Positions 1 through 12,089 of a stretch of DNA of 64,000 nucleotides are shown here, in pieces (position 1 is the stretch's first letter; every line of letters starts with the position of its first letter). The stretch lies in assembly GCF_018873765.1 (NCBI RefSeq), contig NC_057918.1:67684871-67748870 (forward strand). Reading direction: 5' to 3'. The position numbers and the translations under genes are program-made. A model generated the notes under the pieces. It did not search any database. It was given only the letters and a program-made list of their open reading frames with translations, and had not been told where the DNA came from. Source of the stretch: Telopea speciosissima. Taxonomy: Eukaryota > Streptophyta > Magnoliopsida > Proteales > Proteaceae.

Positions 1-1817
1 TATACATGGGAGAAAGATAGAATGTCACTTGATCGTGCATTGTGGTGTGTCCATATGCTAGCTTAGACACAAGGGGTATACGAAATGATCGACACACTCC
101 CCGAAAAGGCAAAAATTATTAGGGGTACGGTGTGCCACAATATGCAACGGGGTGGCGATCCTTTTCTCTTATTTTATTTATTAAACATTTTTGAGGGGAT
201 TGGGAGAAAGAGAAAATTATGATTCATGAACCAAAACCTTATTCAATTTTGAAAAGGCTTGATTCCAAGACCCTGGGCACGTTCAAAGGTCTTGAATTTG
301 ATGATCCAAGAATTTGAAAATTAAAACTTTATCGATGGCATGAGCAGAAAGACCCAAAGTTATTTTAAAAAGATTTTCTATTTGTGAAATGATTCGTTTG
401 GAATTTGTATAACCCCTCTTTGTTCATCTTGTCACTTGGGGTGGGGGCCAAAAAGACCTTTTCTCCCAATGGTAATGAGACAATGTGATACAAATGGAAG
501 GCCACCCTATTGAGATTAATCTAAGAAGTAGTTGTTGATGGATCATTTGTCCCTAGGCAACAAATGGATGAGGTTTAGTGTAGAGTAGTAGTAATAGTAG
601 TAGGAGAATTTTGTAATTTTTCTAGACATATCTAGTGTTAGATTTTCCTCAGCTAAAAGTGGGCCAAGGGCCTTGATTTTATTTTATGGGTATTTTATTA
701 TATTTTATTTATGATCCCTTATTATGGATTGGGAGAAAGAGAATATTATGATAACCCTTTTTAATCTAGAAAAGGCGTGGTTGAGTTGAATGAACTCTAA
801 AATTTCCAAAAGCATGGACAACGGGCATGATCCAAGAATTTGATAATTGAAACTTTATTGATGGAATGGATAGAAGAAAGACTCAAAGCTCTCAATATTA
901 AACTGAAAAAAGACCCACAAAGTGGAAATTAAAAATAATTGGATAAAGAAATATGTGTAGGAATACCTTGTTGATTCTTGTCTCAATTTGCCTCATGGGA
1001 GGGGCAAGAGAGCTTGATGACTTTAACTCAAAGAGTGATTAAGTTCTTAGATCTAGGTTTCAAAACATGGAATTAGAATTTGGATCGGACTCGGCCATTT
1101 TGATCTGGGATTGGATCAAAATAAGTTTGGATCAATTACAAAATCGATGTTTTAATGTTTTACCTTTAGTTTTGTTTTAAAATCAGGGGGTAACGTGTAA
1201 TGTATCCTAAATTTTTTCATCAATAAACGTAAGTTTCTAATCATTAAAAATATAATTGTAATGTACTATTGTAACATAATCGGTTCGAAATTAATGGTTT
1301 ACCTATTTAAAACCAAATCGAATCAACCACTTTTTTTACAATATTCAATATCAAAATTAAGACGATTATTTATGATTTCCGATTTGCTTAAGTTCAAAGT
1401 TTCTACACAAAATGATTGAATAGAAAAATAAAAAATATATGTGGAAAGACCTTGTTGATTATGAAGTCTTATCTCAACTTGCCTTGTAGGAAGGGTAAGA
1501 GATTTTGATGACTTTAACTCAAAGAGTGATTGAGCTTTGAGAACGCGGTTTAGTCTCACAACGGGTGCGTGGGTGTGGTGTGTATTGTGTATATCCGTCA
1601 TTTCATGACCTTAAAAGTTAATTAACCTTTTGAGATTGATGAATAACTTGTGTGATTACCCTTTCATAAAATAAAAATGGTTTAAAAAAATTCTTGAAAT
1701 TATAAATTCGGATCGAACTCGACCGTTTTGATCGAGGATATTTTTTTTTGGATAAGAAGTAATTAATAGATCGATCAAACGCGTGGTCAGGAAATTAAGG
1801 AAAATCATCAAACCAAC
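1..1817. other. Intergenic, degenerate direct repeats
   Basis: No gene is recognised. Blocks recur in diverged form: a block with 'gggagaaagagaa' and 'tgatccaagaattt' near 200-360 returns near 725-900, and a block with 'gatgactttaactcaaagag' near 1017-1045 returns near 1505-1530. Phrases of the 'ggatcg(g/a)actcg' type also occur twice (near 1083 and 1710). This looks like old local duplication in AT-rich spacer. The one minus-strand reading frame here (1323-1601) has no domain and is probably chance. Confidence 0.5.
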
Positions 1818-4817
1818 AAAAATCTCTATCAATTATCAAGACAGTAGTTCCGTGTGGGCTCCATCGGTCGGTGGAAAGTTTTTAGCTTTCTTTCTTCATT
1901 TCGTAATCAAAGGTGACACATGCACGATGTTGATTTGACAAATAATCAGAATCCAATTAAAGCTTTTTGATATTATTTATTTATTTATAAGATGAGCAAT
2001 GGAAAGGAATGGAATTAAGCATAGAATTTATTTAGAAACCAGCCAAATAATCAGAATCCAATTCTTCTCTTCTCCAATCCCATGGCGTCGTCCTTCATTA
2101 CATTTGTATTGAAAATAGTTGTTGTCTGGGTTTCTTTGATCACCATTAATGTAAGCCCTGCTATTACATTAACAGAAGAAGCCAAGGCTCTTCTCGACTG
2201 GAAGGCTAGTGGTCTCTACTTTCCTGAATCTTGGAATGCAAATGATACAAGCCCTAGTAAGTGGAAGGGGATAACTTGCAACACAGCGGGAAGACTAACA
2301 ATGTTAGATTTGTCACATTCCGTCATATATGCTGAGCTCAACAGATTGAATTTCTCCTCTTTCCAATTTCTAGTTCGTCTTGATCTCAGTTGGAATGATG
2401 GAGACTACTATGGAATTTGGGGAACCATACCAGACAACATCGGTATGCTTTCCAAACTTACCCATCTCTACTTATCTTACAATAGAATCACTGGATCAAT
2501 ACCTCGAGAGATAGGAAACCTCAAAAATCTCAATCACTTGGACCTCTTTCACAATATGATCAATGGCTCAATACCTCGAGAGATAGAAAACCTCAAAAAT
2601 CTCAATCAATTGGACTTCTTTCACAATAACCTCACTGGCTCAATACCTCAAGAGATAGTAAACCTAAAATATCTCAATCAGTTGGACCTCTCTCACAATA
2701 TGATCAATGGCTCAATACCTCCAGAAATAGGAAACCTCAAAAATCTCAATCAATTGGACCTCTCTCACAATAGGATCAATGGCTCAATACCTCCAGAGAT
2801 AGGGAAACCTCAAAAATCTCAATAAGTTGGACCTCTCTCAAAATAGTATCAATGGCCCGATACCTCCAGAGATAGAAAACCTCAAAAGTCTCAATTGGTT
2901 GTACCTCTTTAGCAATATGATCAATGTGGCTCAATTCCTCCAGAGATAGGAAAGCTTAAAAATCTCAATGAACTGGACTTAAGAGGTAACAAGCTTTCTA
3001 GTTCAATACCTACATAGATATTGAATCTGGAAAATCTAAAAATGTTGCAACTGGGAAGTAACATGTTTTCTGGACCAATACCTACACAGATTGGGAATTT
3101 GAGAAATCTAAATGAGTTAGATCTAAGTCACAATAAGTTTACTAGTTCAATCCCTACGGAAATTGGAGATTTGGGTCAGCTAACGGTACTTGATCTTTCG
3201 CACAAGAAGCTAAATGGTCCAATACCTACACAAATGAGTAAACTCAATTTAACCTTCATGGATTTGGATTTGCGCTACAATGAGTTGGAGGGTCTTATTC
3301 CGGATGAAATAGCTTTGAAAACTCGACCAGATTCATGGAATAATAATGAAGGTTTGTGTAGTCATTATTGGAACCTCCCATGCAGAGGTAGCAAGAAAAG
3401 GCTTAAGATTCTCATTATTATATCTCTTTCTGGCATCATCATACTTGTTGCATTTGTAATTGTTACTGTCCGGTTCCTCTTTAGACAAAAGTTAATTAAT
3501 TCCATCATTGAGACAACAAGAGCCCAACAAAATGGAGATATATTTTCCATATGGAACTACAACGGGACAATTGCATATAATGATATCATGGAAGCTACGG
3601 AAGAATTTGACATTAGATATTGCATTGGCACCGGAGGCTATGGGAGTGTTTACATAGCAAAGCTACCTACAGGGAAAGTAGTAGCTGTGAAAAAGCTTCA
3701 TCGACTAGAAGCTGAAGAGAAAGTCTTTGAGAAAAGCTTCACCAATGAGATACATGTATTAACAAGAATAAGGCATCGGAACATTGTGAAACTGTATGGG
3801 TTTTGCTCCCATCCAAGGTGTAATTTCTTAGTTTACGAATACATAGAAAGGGGAAGCTTAGCTTATGTTCTTGGAAATGAAGCAGAAGCCGTGGAATTGG
3901 ATTGGAAGAAACGTATAAATGTCATCAAAGGGGTCGCTCATGCTTTGTCTTACATGCATCATGATTGCACACCACCATTAATTCATCGGGACATATCGAA
4001 CAACAATGTCCTGTTGGATGCAGATCTCGAGCCTCATGTCACTGACTTTGGAACTTCTAGATTTCAAAATCCTGATTCATCCAACCATACTATACTTGCA
4101 GGCACATATGGATATATTGCTCCAGGTAAGGTACCATATATTCTTCCTTTATCCATGCTTATTACTCTAAGAATATTGATAAAATTTGAACCATTCAATC
4201 GTTTTTACCCCCAAAAAATTCAATTATTTACCAGATGAATTAATTGTTTAATAACTACAACCTAACTTTAGTTTCATAGAGTTATGGGCCAAGAAATCTT
4301 GTTGGGCTTTAGGAATCATTTCAGTCAGGTTTAAGTGTCCACAATGGCTTTAAACTTTATAACATATACAGGCCGATAGTAGTAATGTAATGAGAGAAAA
4401 GTCTTCTTTTGGGTATTGGATGTATCGTTAGGTTGAAAAATGCTCCTTATCCGCGCTTAATGCGCCAAATTAATTCGATAAATCCCAGTTTTGTTTTTTT
4501 CTCTAGAGTTCCGCAGCCCAATAGGCGTTACGGCCGTGTGCCTCAAAATCTGAAAGAATATCCCGGAGTTTCATCTGTTTTTTTTATTTTATTTTATCTA
4601 CCTGATTTTCATTACTTTTCTAGTATTTTTATTTTTAAGTAAATTATTTATAATGTCATGGTTCGATTGGTAACCTGACCCCTACCGAGATTTTCGGGAC
4701 GAGAGTTGGGCCGGGTTTTAGACCACTAGAGCATATCATGGTCTCAACTCAAATTCAAGCTTAGGCCCATCTGAAATAATTCAACTTCCCAGCCCAAATA
4801 TCCACTTATCTTCAAGT

Positions 4818-4966
4818 AATTTTTTTTTTTTTAACTAAAGATCAACGAAGTGTGTATTAAAATATAGGAATAATTACAAGATCAGAAGTCCCCAAAACAA
4901 AAAATCCATAGAAAAACCAAAACAAATCCTCTTCGCCAGGTAAACTTAGAGGAGCAAAAGAGATTA
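4818..4966 (-). mobile_element. Poly-T-led retroposed fragment (LINE-like 3' end) in copy 1 intron
   Basis: A run of T starting near 4821 is followed by about 130 bp that is missing from the equivalent place in the copy 2 intron; flanking sequence resumes with 'ttagttttatgatttt' in both. The poly-T lead fits a retroposed 3' tail on the minus strand. No coding part is recognised and a clean target duplication was not found. Confidence 0.45.
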
Positions 4967-5307
4967 AATTAGTTTTATGATTTTCAAAGGTTACCCACTT
5001 ACCCCAAGCCTTAAATTCAATATCTTATGATGTGCTCAAGCACATACTGGCTGCTCTACCTTGGTAAATTCTCATTCCAGCCTCATTTACATTCCAATAA
5101 CATAGCAGTCTTGGTAGATAGGATGGTTCACAAGTCACCAACAAATAGAAGAAGTGATCCCTTTAGAAATTAACACTATACTTTTTACAAAAAGATTTGA
5201 ACAGTGGAAACCCTTGTAATAGTGTAAGTCTTTAGTAATAAACAGGTTAATCAACCTTCCCCGCCCCATATAAAGAAATACAACAGAAAATAAAAATAAA
5301 AACAAAA

Positions 5308-5694
5308 GGCTAAGTTACACTTCATCCCCCTCGTTTTTAAACGAAACTCAGATCACCCCCTGATTTTTGAAAAAAACTCAAATCACCCCTTCTACAGTAA
5401 TGGTGTTAGTCTGCTGTTAGTTATTTGGTGTGAAAGGACTATTTTACCCTGGTACTAAAACATTAGAATTAAATTTACAATACTACCCTTCATCTTCAAT
5501 ATTGGTCAAGAGTAGTTTAGGGATTTAAATTTATGTAACTGGTTGACATCATCACTTAATTGCATAAAAAAACTAACAGTAGGGACTAATTTGTCATATT
5601 GAGGTCTAAACTAGGAGGTGATTTGAGTTTCTTCAAAAAACTAGGGTTGATCTGAGTTTCGTTTGAAAATCAGGGGGTGACATGTAATTTATCC
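5308..5694. mobile_element. Mutator-like MITE, family GGGTAAATTACA, copy 1
   Basis: A 387-bp element with long terminal inverted repeats: the left end reads ggctaagttacacttcatcc and the right end is its near-complement. It is flanked by a perfect 9-bp direct repeat, AAAACAAAA (5299-5307 and 5695-5703), as expected of Mutator-type transposition. No coding capacity. It lies in the intron of LRR-RLK copy 1 at the site matching 10210-10600 in copy 2, so the insertion predates the tandem duplication. Confidence 0.85.
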
Positions 5695-7307
5695 AAAACA
5701 AAAAGAAATCTACAAACAACCAAACAAGATTACCAAGAAATTGCTCCCCCTTCCCCCCTCTTGAATTTCTTATCCCTCTAGTTGATTGATGTTGGCTCTA
5801 GTCTCCTTTCATGTTAGAATTTTCATTTCTCTACTAAAAAAACTTGCTATTGTTGTCATATATTACCTATTTCTTGAATTAGTAATCTGAATGTTGTTAT
5901 AAGATTATATGAAGATTCTAAATTCTTTTTTTTTTTCTTACTTTTCGCCTCCCCTCCCCCCCCAACTTTCAGAGCTTGCTTATACAATGGTTGTGACAGA
6001 AAAATGCGATGTTTATAGCTTTGGGGTATTGGCAATAGAGATAATTATGGGAAAGCATCCAGGCGAACTCATCTCTTCATTATCCTTTCCAAATGCAAAA
6101 GACATTATACTAAAGGAAGTGTTAGACTCGCGTCTTCCACCACTAACACAATTGGTAGCACAAGATCTGACTTTCTCAATGATGCTTGGAATTGCATGCT
6201 TGCACACCAATTCAAAATCTCGTCCAACTATGCAATACGTATCTCAGGAACTAGGAAGTCCTATGAACCCTGATGGCATCCCTTTTGCACAAATTCATTG
6301 TGGCAATTAGGCATCTCGAAATAAAATCAAATCCAAAAAGTTTCTTGGAAGTGGATGGTAGATTGCTAAGGTGTTTTCATGATGTATTTAAAGTATTGTT
6401 GTTTCTATCTTAAATTGAACTTTTAAGCACGTTGTTTCTAGAATTTTTTTAAAAAAAAATGCATGGAACTTGTACTTTAGAATGGATTATGGTTTACTAT
6501 AAATATTATGTTATCATAAAATCTGGTTAACAAATAGTTATTTTATCCCTTGCCAACAAACAAGATCATTCTTGAATCCGAAATATTTGATTAAACAAAT
6601 TCTAGACGTACAGAAATATTCTTAGTCTGTCCCTTAAGCTCTATGCAATTGCCTCATGCCCCTCAGCACATAATATTTTTCTAATTATAACCATTACCTT
6701 GGATCAAAACTTCAATAAATGTAAGTTTTACCATCATATTGGTTTTGCTTGGATTTGGCTGAACTGTACATGTGAGTATAGGACATTGGGATCAATCTAT
6801 CCACAATTTCTGTTCCATTCCATGTATTAGAATTCCCACATTTTTGGTAAAGGAATTCCCACATTACAATTATATAAAGGCATGCAGATCTATTATCGGG
6901 TTCGGGTTAATCAAACATTAAATTAACTAATAAAATACTTATAATACCTCTAAAAATCTCTATACCTCTCTGCTGTTAAAATGCTTGATGTTAAAACAGC
7001 AGTTCCGTGTAGGCTCCATCTGGCACGTGAAAACTTTATAGCTTTCTTCATTTCGTAATAAAAGGTGACACTTGACAAATAATCAGAATCCAATTAAAAC
7101 TTTTTGATATTATTTATTTATTTATAGCAGCAATGGAAGGGAATTAATTAAGGATAGAATTTATTTAGAAGCCAAATAATCATAATCCAATTCTTCTCTT
7201 CTCCGATCCCATGTCGTCGTCCTTCATTACATTTGTATTGAAAATAGTTGTTGTCTGGGTGTCTTTCTTCACCATTAATGTAAACCCTGCAACAACAATA
7301 GCATCTG

Positions 7308-7345
<38 letters not shown>

Positions 7346-9522
7346 CCAGAAGAAGAAGTGAAGGCTCTATTCATCTGGAAGGTTAGTGGTGACTACTTTC
7401 CTGAATCCTGGAATGGAAATGATAGAAGCCAATGTGAGTGGAAGGGGATAACTTGCAACACACCGGGAAGAGTAACAGTGTTAGACCTAACACATTTGCT
7501 AAGCTCGACAAATTGAATTTATCCTCTTTCCAATTTCTAGTTCGTCTAGATCTCAGTTGGAATGATAGAGACTACTATGGAATTTGGGGTGGGGAACCAT
7601 CCCAGACCACATCGGTATGCTTTCCAAACTTACACATCTCTCTCTCACACACAATAAACTCACTGGCTCAATACCTCGAGAGATAGCAAACCTCAAAAAT
7701 CTCAATCAGTTGGACCTCTCTCACAATAAGATCATTGGCTCATTACCTCGAGAGATAGCAAACCTCAAAAATCTCAATCAGTTGGACCTCTCTTACAATT
7801 TGATCACTGGCTCAATACCTCGAGAGATAGGAAACCTCAAAAATCTCAATCAGTTGGACCTCTCTGAGAATAGTGTTGATGGCTCGATACCTCCAGAGAT
7901 AGGAAACCTCAAAAATCTCAATGGGTTGTACCTCTTTAACAATATGATCAATGGCGCAATTCCTCCAGAGATAGGAAACCTCAAAAATCTCAATCAGTTG
8001 GACCTCTCTCACAATAAGATCATTGGCTCAATACCTCGAGAGATAGGAAACCTCAAAAATCTCAATCCGTTGGACCTCTCTTACAATTTGACCACTGGCT
8101 CAATACCTCGAGAGATAGGAAACCTAAAAAATCTCAATCAGTTGGACCTCTCTGAGAATAGTGTTGATGGCTCGATACCTCTAGGAAACCTCAAAAATCT
8201 CAATGAGTTAGATCTAAGTGACAATAAGTTTACTGGTTCAATCCCTACGGAAATTGGAGATTTGGGTCACCTAACGGTACTTGATCTTTCGCACAACAAG
8301 CTAAATGGTCCAATACCTACACAGATGAGGAAACTCAATTTAACCTTCATGGATTTGGACTTGTGCTACAATGAATTGAAGGGTCTTCTTCCAGATGAAA
8401 TAGCTTTGAAAACTCGACCAGATTCATGGAATAATAATGAAGGTTTGTGTAGTCATTATTGGAATCCCCCATGCAAAGGTAGCAAGAACAGGCTTAAAGT
8501 CAAGGTTCCCATTATTTTATCTATTTCTGGTATCATCATACTTGTTGCATTTGTAATTGTTATTGTCTGGTTCGTCTTCAGACAAAAGTCGATGAATTTT
8601 ATTATTAATACAACAAGAGCCCAACAAAATGGAGATATATTTTCCATATGGAACTATGACGGGACAATTGCATATAATGATATCATGGAAGCTACGGAAG
8701 AATTTGACATTAGATATTGCATTGGCACCGGAGGCTATGGGAGCGTTTACATAGTAAAGCTACCTACAGGGAAAGTAGTAGCTGTGAAAAAGCTTCATCG
8801 CCTAGAAGCTGAAGAGAAAGTCTTTGAGAAGAGCTTCACCAATGAGATACATGTATTAACAAGAATAAGGCATCAGAACATCGTGAAACTTTATGGATTT
8901 TGCTCCCATCCAAGGTGTAATTTCTTAGTTTACGAATACATAGAAAGGGGAAGCTTAGCTTTTGTTCTTGGAAATGAAGCAGAAGCCGTGGAATTGGATT
9001 GGAAGAAACGAATAAATGTCATCAAAGGGATTGCTCATGTTTTGTCTTACATGCAGCATGATTGCACACCACCATTAATTCATCGGGACATATCGAGCAA
9101 CAATGTCCTATTGGATGCAGATCTCGAGCCTCATGTCGCTGACTTTGGAACTTCTAGATTTCAAAATCCTAATTCATCCAACCGCACTATACTTGCAGGC
9201 ACATATGGATATATTGCTCCAAGTAAATTACCATATATTCCTCCTTTATCCATGCTTATAATTCTAAGAACATTGATAACATTTGAACCATTCAATCGTT
9301 TTTATCCCAAAAAATTCAAATATTTACCAGATGAAGCCTGGAATTAATTCTTTAATACCTGCAACCTAACTTTAGTTTCATAGAGTTATGGGCCAAGAAA
9401 TCTTGTACGAGCGTACTTGGTATATTAGTTTAAACAAAATTATGGTTGATTAAAGTCCCAACTCAAATTCAAGGTTAGGCCCATCTGAAATAATTCAACT
9501 TCTCAGTCCAAATATCTACTTA

Positions 9523-9866
9523 GGCTCTGTTTGGTTGCAAGGGGAATTAAAGGGAAGGGAAGGGAAATTTTTCAAACTTAAAAAAAAAACTTTTGTAATC
9601 ATTACCACATGTGATTGTATAAACTACTTAAATTTCTTATCATATCTAGTAAAGATACATTTTACATGTAATATTTATTTCACATTTTAAACCAAAACGA
9701 AATAGATACAAAGTAAAGTGAAATTTAATAACCAAATATGGAATGATTTGGAGTTAGATATATTGTCACAAGGTGTCACATGGGATAATAATTAAAAAAG
9801 TTCCTTTTTTAAATATGAAAATTTCACTTCCCTTCCCTCTATTTTCCCTTGCAACCAAACGGAGCC
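9523..9866. mobile_element. Tourist-like MITE (PIF/Harbinger)
   Basis: A 344-bp element with ends GGCTCTGTTTGGTTGCAAGG and its near-complement, flanked by TTA (9520-9522 and 9867-9869). The copy 1 intron shows the empty site: 'ccacttatcttcaag' against 'ctactta[element]ttagcttcaag' here. The element therefore inserted after the tandem duplication, or copy 1 lost it precisely. Non-coding. Confidence 0.9.
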
Positions 9867-10209
9867 TTAGCTTCAAGTATGCCCATCTGAAATTTAGTTT
9901 TATGATTTTCAATGGTTATCCACTTTACCCCAAGCCTTAAATTCAATATCTTATGATGTGCTCAAGCACATACTAGCTGCTCTACCTTGGTAAACTCTCA
10001 TTCCCATAACATAGCGGTCTTGGTAAGTAGGATGGTTCACAAGTCACCAACAAAAAGAAAAAATGATCCCTTTAAAAATTAACACTATACTTTTTACAAA
10101 AAGATTTTAACAGTGGAAACCCTTGTAATAGTATAAGTTTTTAGCAATAAACAGGTCAATCAACCTTCCCAGCCCCATAAAGAAATACAACAGAAAATAA
10201 AAAACAACA

Positions 10210-10600
10210 GGGTAAATTACACTTCACCCCTCTCATTTTCAAACGAAACTCAGATCACCCCCTGATTTTTGAAAAAAAACTCAAATCACCCTTTCTATAG
10301 TAATGGTGTTAGTCTACTGTTAGTTATTGGTGTGAAAGGATTATTTTATCCTTGTACTAAAACATTAGAATTAAATTTACAATATTACCCTTCCTTCATC
10401 TTCAATATTGGTCAAGGGTAGTTTAGGGATTTAAATTTATTTAACTTGCTGACATCATCACTTAACAGCAGAAAAAAACTAACGGTAGAAACTAATTTGA
10501 CATATTGGGGTCTAAACCAGGAGGTGATTTGAGTTTTTTCAAAAAACAAGGGGTGATCTGAATTTCGTTTGAAAACCAGGGGGTGACGTGTAATTTACCC
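10210..10600. mobile_element. Mutator-like MITE, family GGGTAAATTACA, copy 2
   Basis: About 391 bp with long inverted ends (gggtaaattacacttcaccc and its complement). The flanks aaaacaaca and aaaacaaaa match 8 of 9 bases. It is in the same intron position as the copy at 5308. Downstream in the intron is a C homopolymer (about 10637-10653), a likely spot for length errors. Confidence 0.85.
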
Positions 10601-11870
10601 AAAACAAAAAGAAATCTACAAACAACCAAACAAGATCCCCCCCCCCCCCCCCCCTTGAATTTCTTATCCCTCTAGTTGATTGATGTTGGCTCTGCAGTCT
10701 CCTTTTCATGTTAGCATTTTCATGTCGTTATTAAAAAAACTTCTTCTTGTTGTCAAATATTACCTATTTCTTGAATTAGTAATCTAAATGTTGTCAAGAT
10801 TATATGAAGACTCTAAATTCATTTGTTTTTCTTACTTTTCGCCCCACCCCCACTTTCAAAGCTTGCTTATACAATGGTTGTGACAGAAAAATGCGATGTT
10901 TATAGCTTTGGGATATTGGCAATAGAGATCATTATGGGAAAGCATCCGGCCGAACTCATCTCTTCATTATCCTTTCCAAATGCAAAAGACATTATATTAA
11001 AGGATGTATTAGACTCGCGTCTTCCACCACCAACACAATTGGTAGCACAACATCGGACTTTCTTGATGATGCTTGGAATTGCATACTTGCACACCAATCC
11101 AAAATCTCGTCCAACTATGCAATACATGTCTCAGGAACTAGGAAGTCCTATGAACCCTGATGGCATCCCTTTTGCACAAATTTATTGTGGCAATTAGGCA
11201 CCTTGAAATAAAATCAAATCCAGAAAGTTTCTTGGAAGTGGATCATAGATTGCTAAGGTGTTTTCATGATGTATTGAAAGTATTGTTGTTTCTGTCTTGG
11301 ATTGAGTTTTTTTTTTTTTTTTTTTTGGCTACTCCTATGTTGAACTTTTAAGCACGTTGTTTCTAGAATTTAAAAATAAATAAACAAATCCATGAAACTT
11401 GTTCTTTAGAATGAATTATGGTTTACTATAACTATTATTTTATCATAAAATCTGGTTATACAAATAGTTATTTTATCCCTTGGAAAATACATGATCATTC
11501 TCGAATCGGAAATATTTGGTTAAACAAATTCTAGACAGAAATATTTTCAGTCTATCCCTTAAGCTCTATGCAATTGCCTCAGGTCCCTCAGCACGTAATA
11601 TTTTCCTAATTATAACCATTATCTTGGATCAAAACCTCAATAAATATAAGCTTTACCATCATATTGGTTTTGCTTGGATTTGGCTGAACTGTAAATGTGA
11701 GTATAGGACCTTGGGATCAATCCATCCACAATTTCTGCTCCATTCCATGTATTAGAATTCCCACATTTTTGGTGAAGGAATTCCCACATGACAATTATAT
11801 AAAGGCGTGCAGATCTACTATCGGGTTAATCAAAAATTAAATTAACTAATAGAATACTTATACTACCTCT

Positions 11871-12089
11871 AAAAATCTCTATACATCTCTGCTTTCAAAA
11901 TGCCAAATGAAAGAACTTGTATTGTTTTCCTTGAGTTCCAGTCTAATCCTCCCTTAAACCATTATTATAAGAAATATATTTAAACTCCAAATAAACTACT
12001 ATCCATACAGGAATTAGGGACCCATCCATCCTACCTTTACAGTGCCTTGGTTACCTAGAAGGGAGAATCTTGTTGTCACCAAAATTGAT
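11871..12089. other. Spacer after the tandem duplication
   Basis: It begins with the third occurrence of the AAAAATCTCT boundary string and then shows no recognisable gene or repeat before LRR-like sequence begins near 12100. Confidence 0.4.

Larger units (their letters stand above)
2082..6310 (+). pseudogene. LRR receptor-like kinase, MIK2-like (LRR-XIIb), damaged copy 1
   Basis: Family role: a plasma-membrane receptor kinase that perceives peptide signals with its LRRs. Exon 1 is 2082-4125, the intron 4126-5972 (gtaag...cag, phase 1) and exon 2 5973-6310. The protein has a signal peptide (residues 1 to about 29), an LRRNT region ending WKGITC, 24-residue LRRs, a transmembrane helix (near 3409-3483) and a Ser/Thr kinase with GTGGYGSVY, VAVKK, HRDISNNN and DFG. 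Splicing restores the APE motif as IAPELAYTM. Damage: an extra G near 2802-2804 shifts frame and leads to TAA at 2823-2825; a 2-bp insertion near 2926-2929 restores frame; an in-frame TAG follows at 3015-3017 where related repeats read ACA CAG. The usual first LRRNT Cys is absent (SPSKWKGITC). The kinase half is fully open, so a truncated kinase-only product cannot be excluded. Sequencing error is possible for any single change. Confidence 0.85.
7211..11197 (+). pseudogene. LRR receptor-like kinase, MIK2-like (LRR-XIIb), damaged copy 2
   Basis: Paralog of the gene at 2082, with signal peptide, a serine run encoded by a (tca)n tract near 7305-7344, LRRNT (CEWKGITC), near-identical LRRs, transmembrane helix, and kinase motifs GTGGYGSVY, HRDISSNN and DFG. 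Relative to copy 1 there is a 10-bp deletion near 7483-7505 and a 5-bp insertion near 7589, which together leave the signal-peptide region out of frame with the LRRs. The splice sites are also damaged: the last exon base before the donor is A instead of G (9222, CAA|gtaaat), and the acceptor AG of copy 1 is AA here (10858-10859). Use of the next AG shifts frame. Exon 2 (about 10860-11197) encodes the kinase C-lobe from LAYTM to the TAG at 11195. A 587-residue open frame from 7584 reads into the intron and lacks both secretion signal and C-lobe. Confidence 0.82.
1818..11870 (+). repeat. Tandem duplication of a ~5 kb unit carrying an LRR-RLK gene
   Basis: Two units, about 1818-6951 and 6952-11870, are collinear across promoter, both exons, the intron and about 650 bp of 3' flank. 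The ten-base string AAAAATCTCT stands at the start of unit 1 (1818), at the junction (6952) and just after unit 2 (11871), which marks the likely recombination boundary. Differences between units include a Tourist-like MITE only in unit 2 (9523), a poly-T-led insertion only in unit 1 (about 4818) and about 430 bp of intron sequence near 4300-4735 only in unit 1. Both units share a Mutator-like MITE in the intron. Confidence 0.85.

Noticed and set aside
7584-9347. A 587-residue open frame that looks like a complete LRR kinase
   Set aside because: It lacks a signal peptide and reads past the splice donor into intron sequence, so it misses the kinase C-lobe. It is part of the damaged copy 2.
10637-10653. 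Long C homopolymer, also near 49693-49707 and a G run at 42859
   Set aside because: Homopolymers prone to sequencing length error; no functional meaning inferred.
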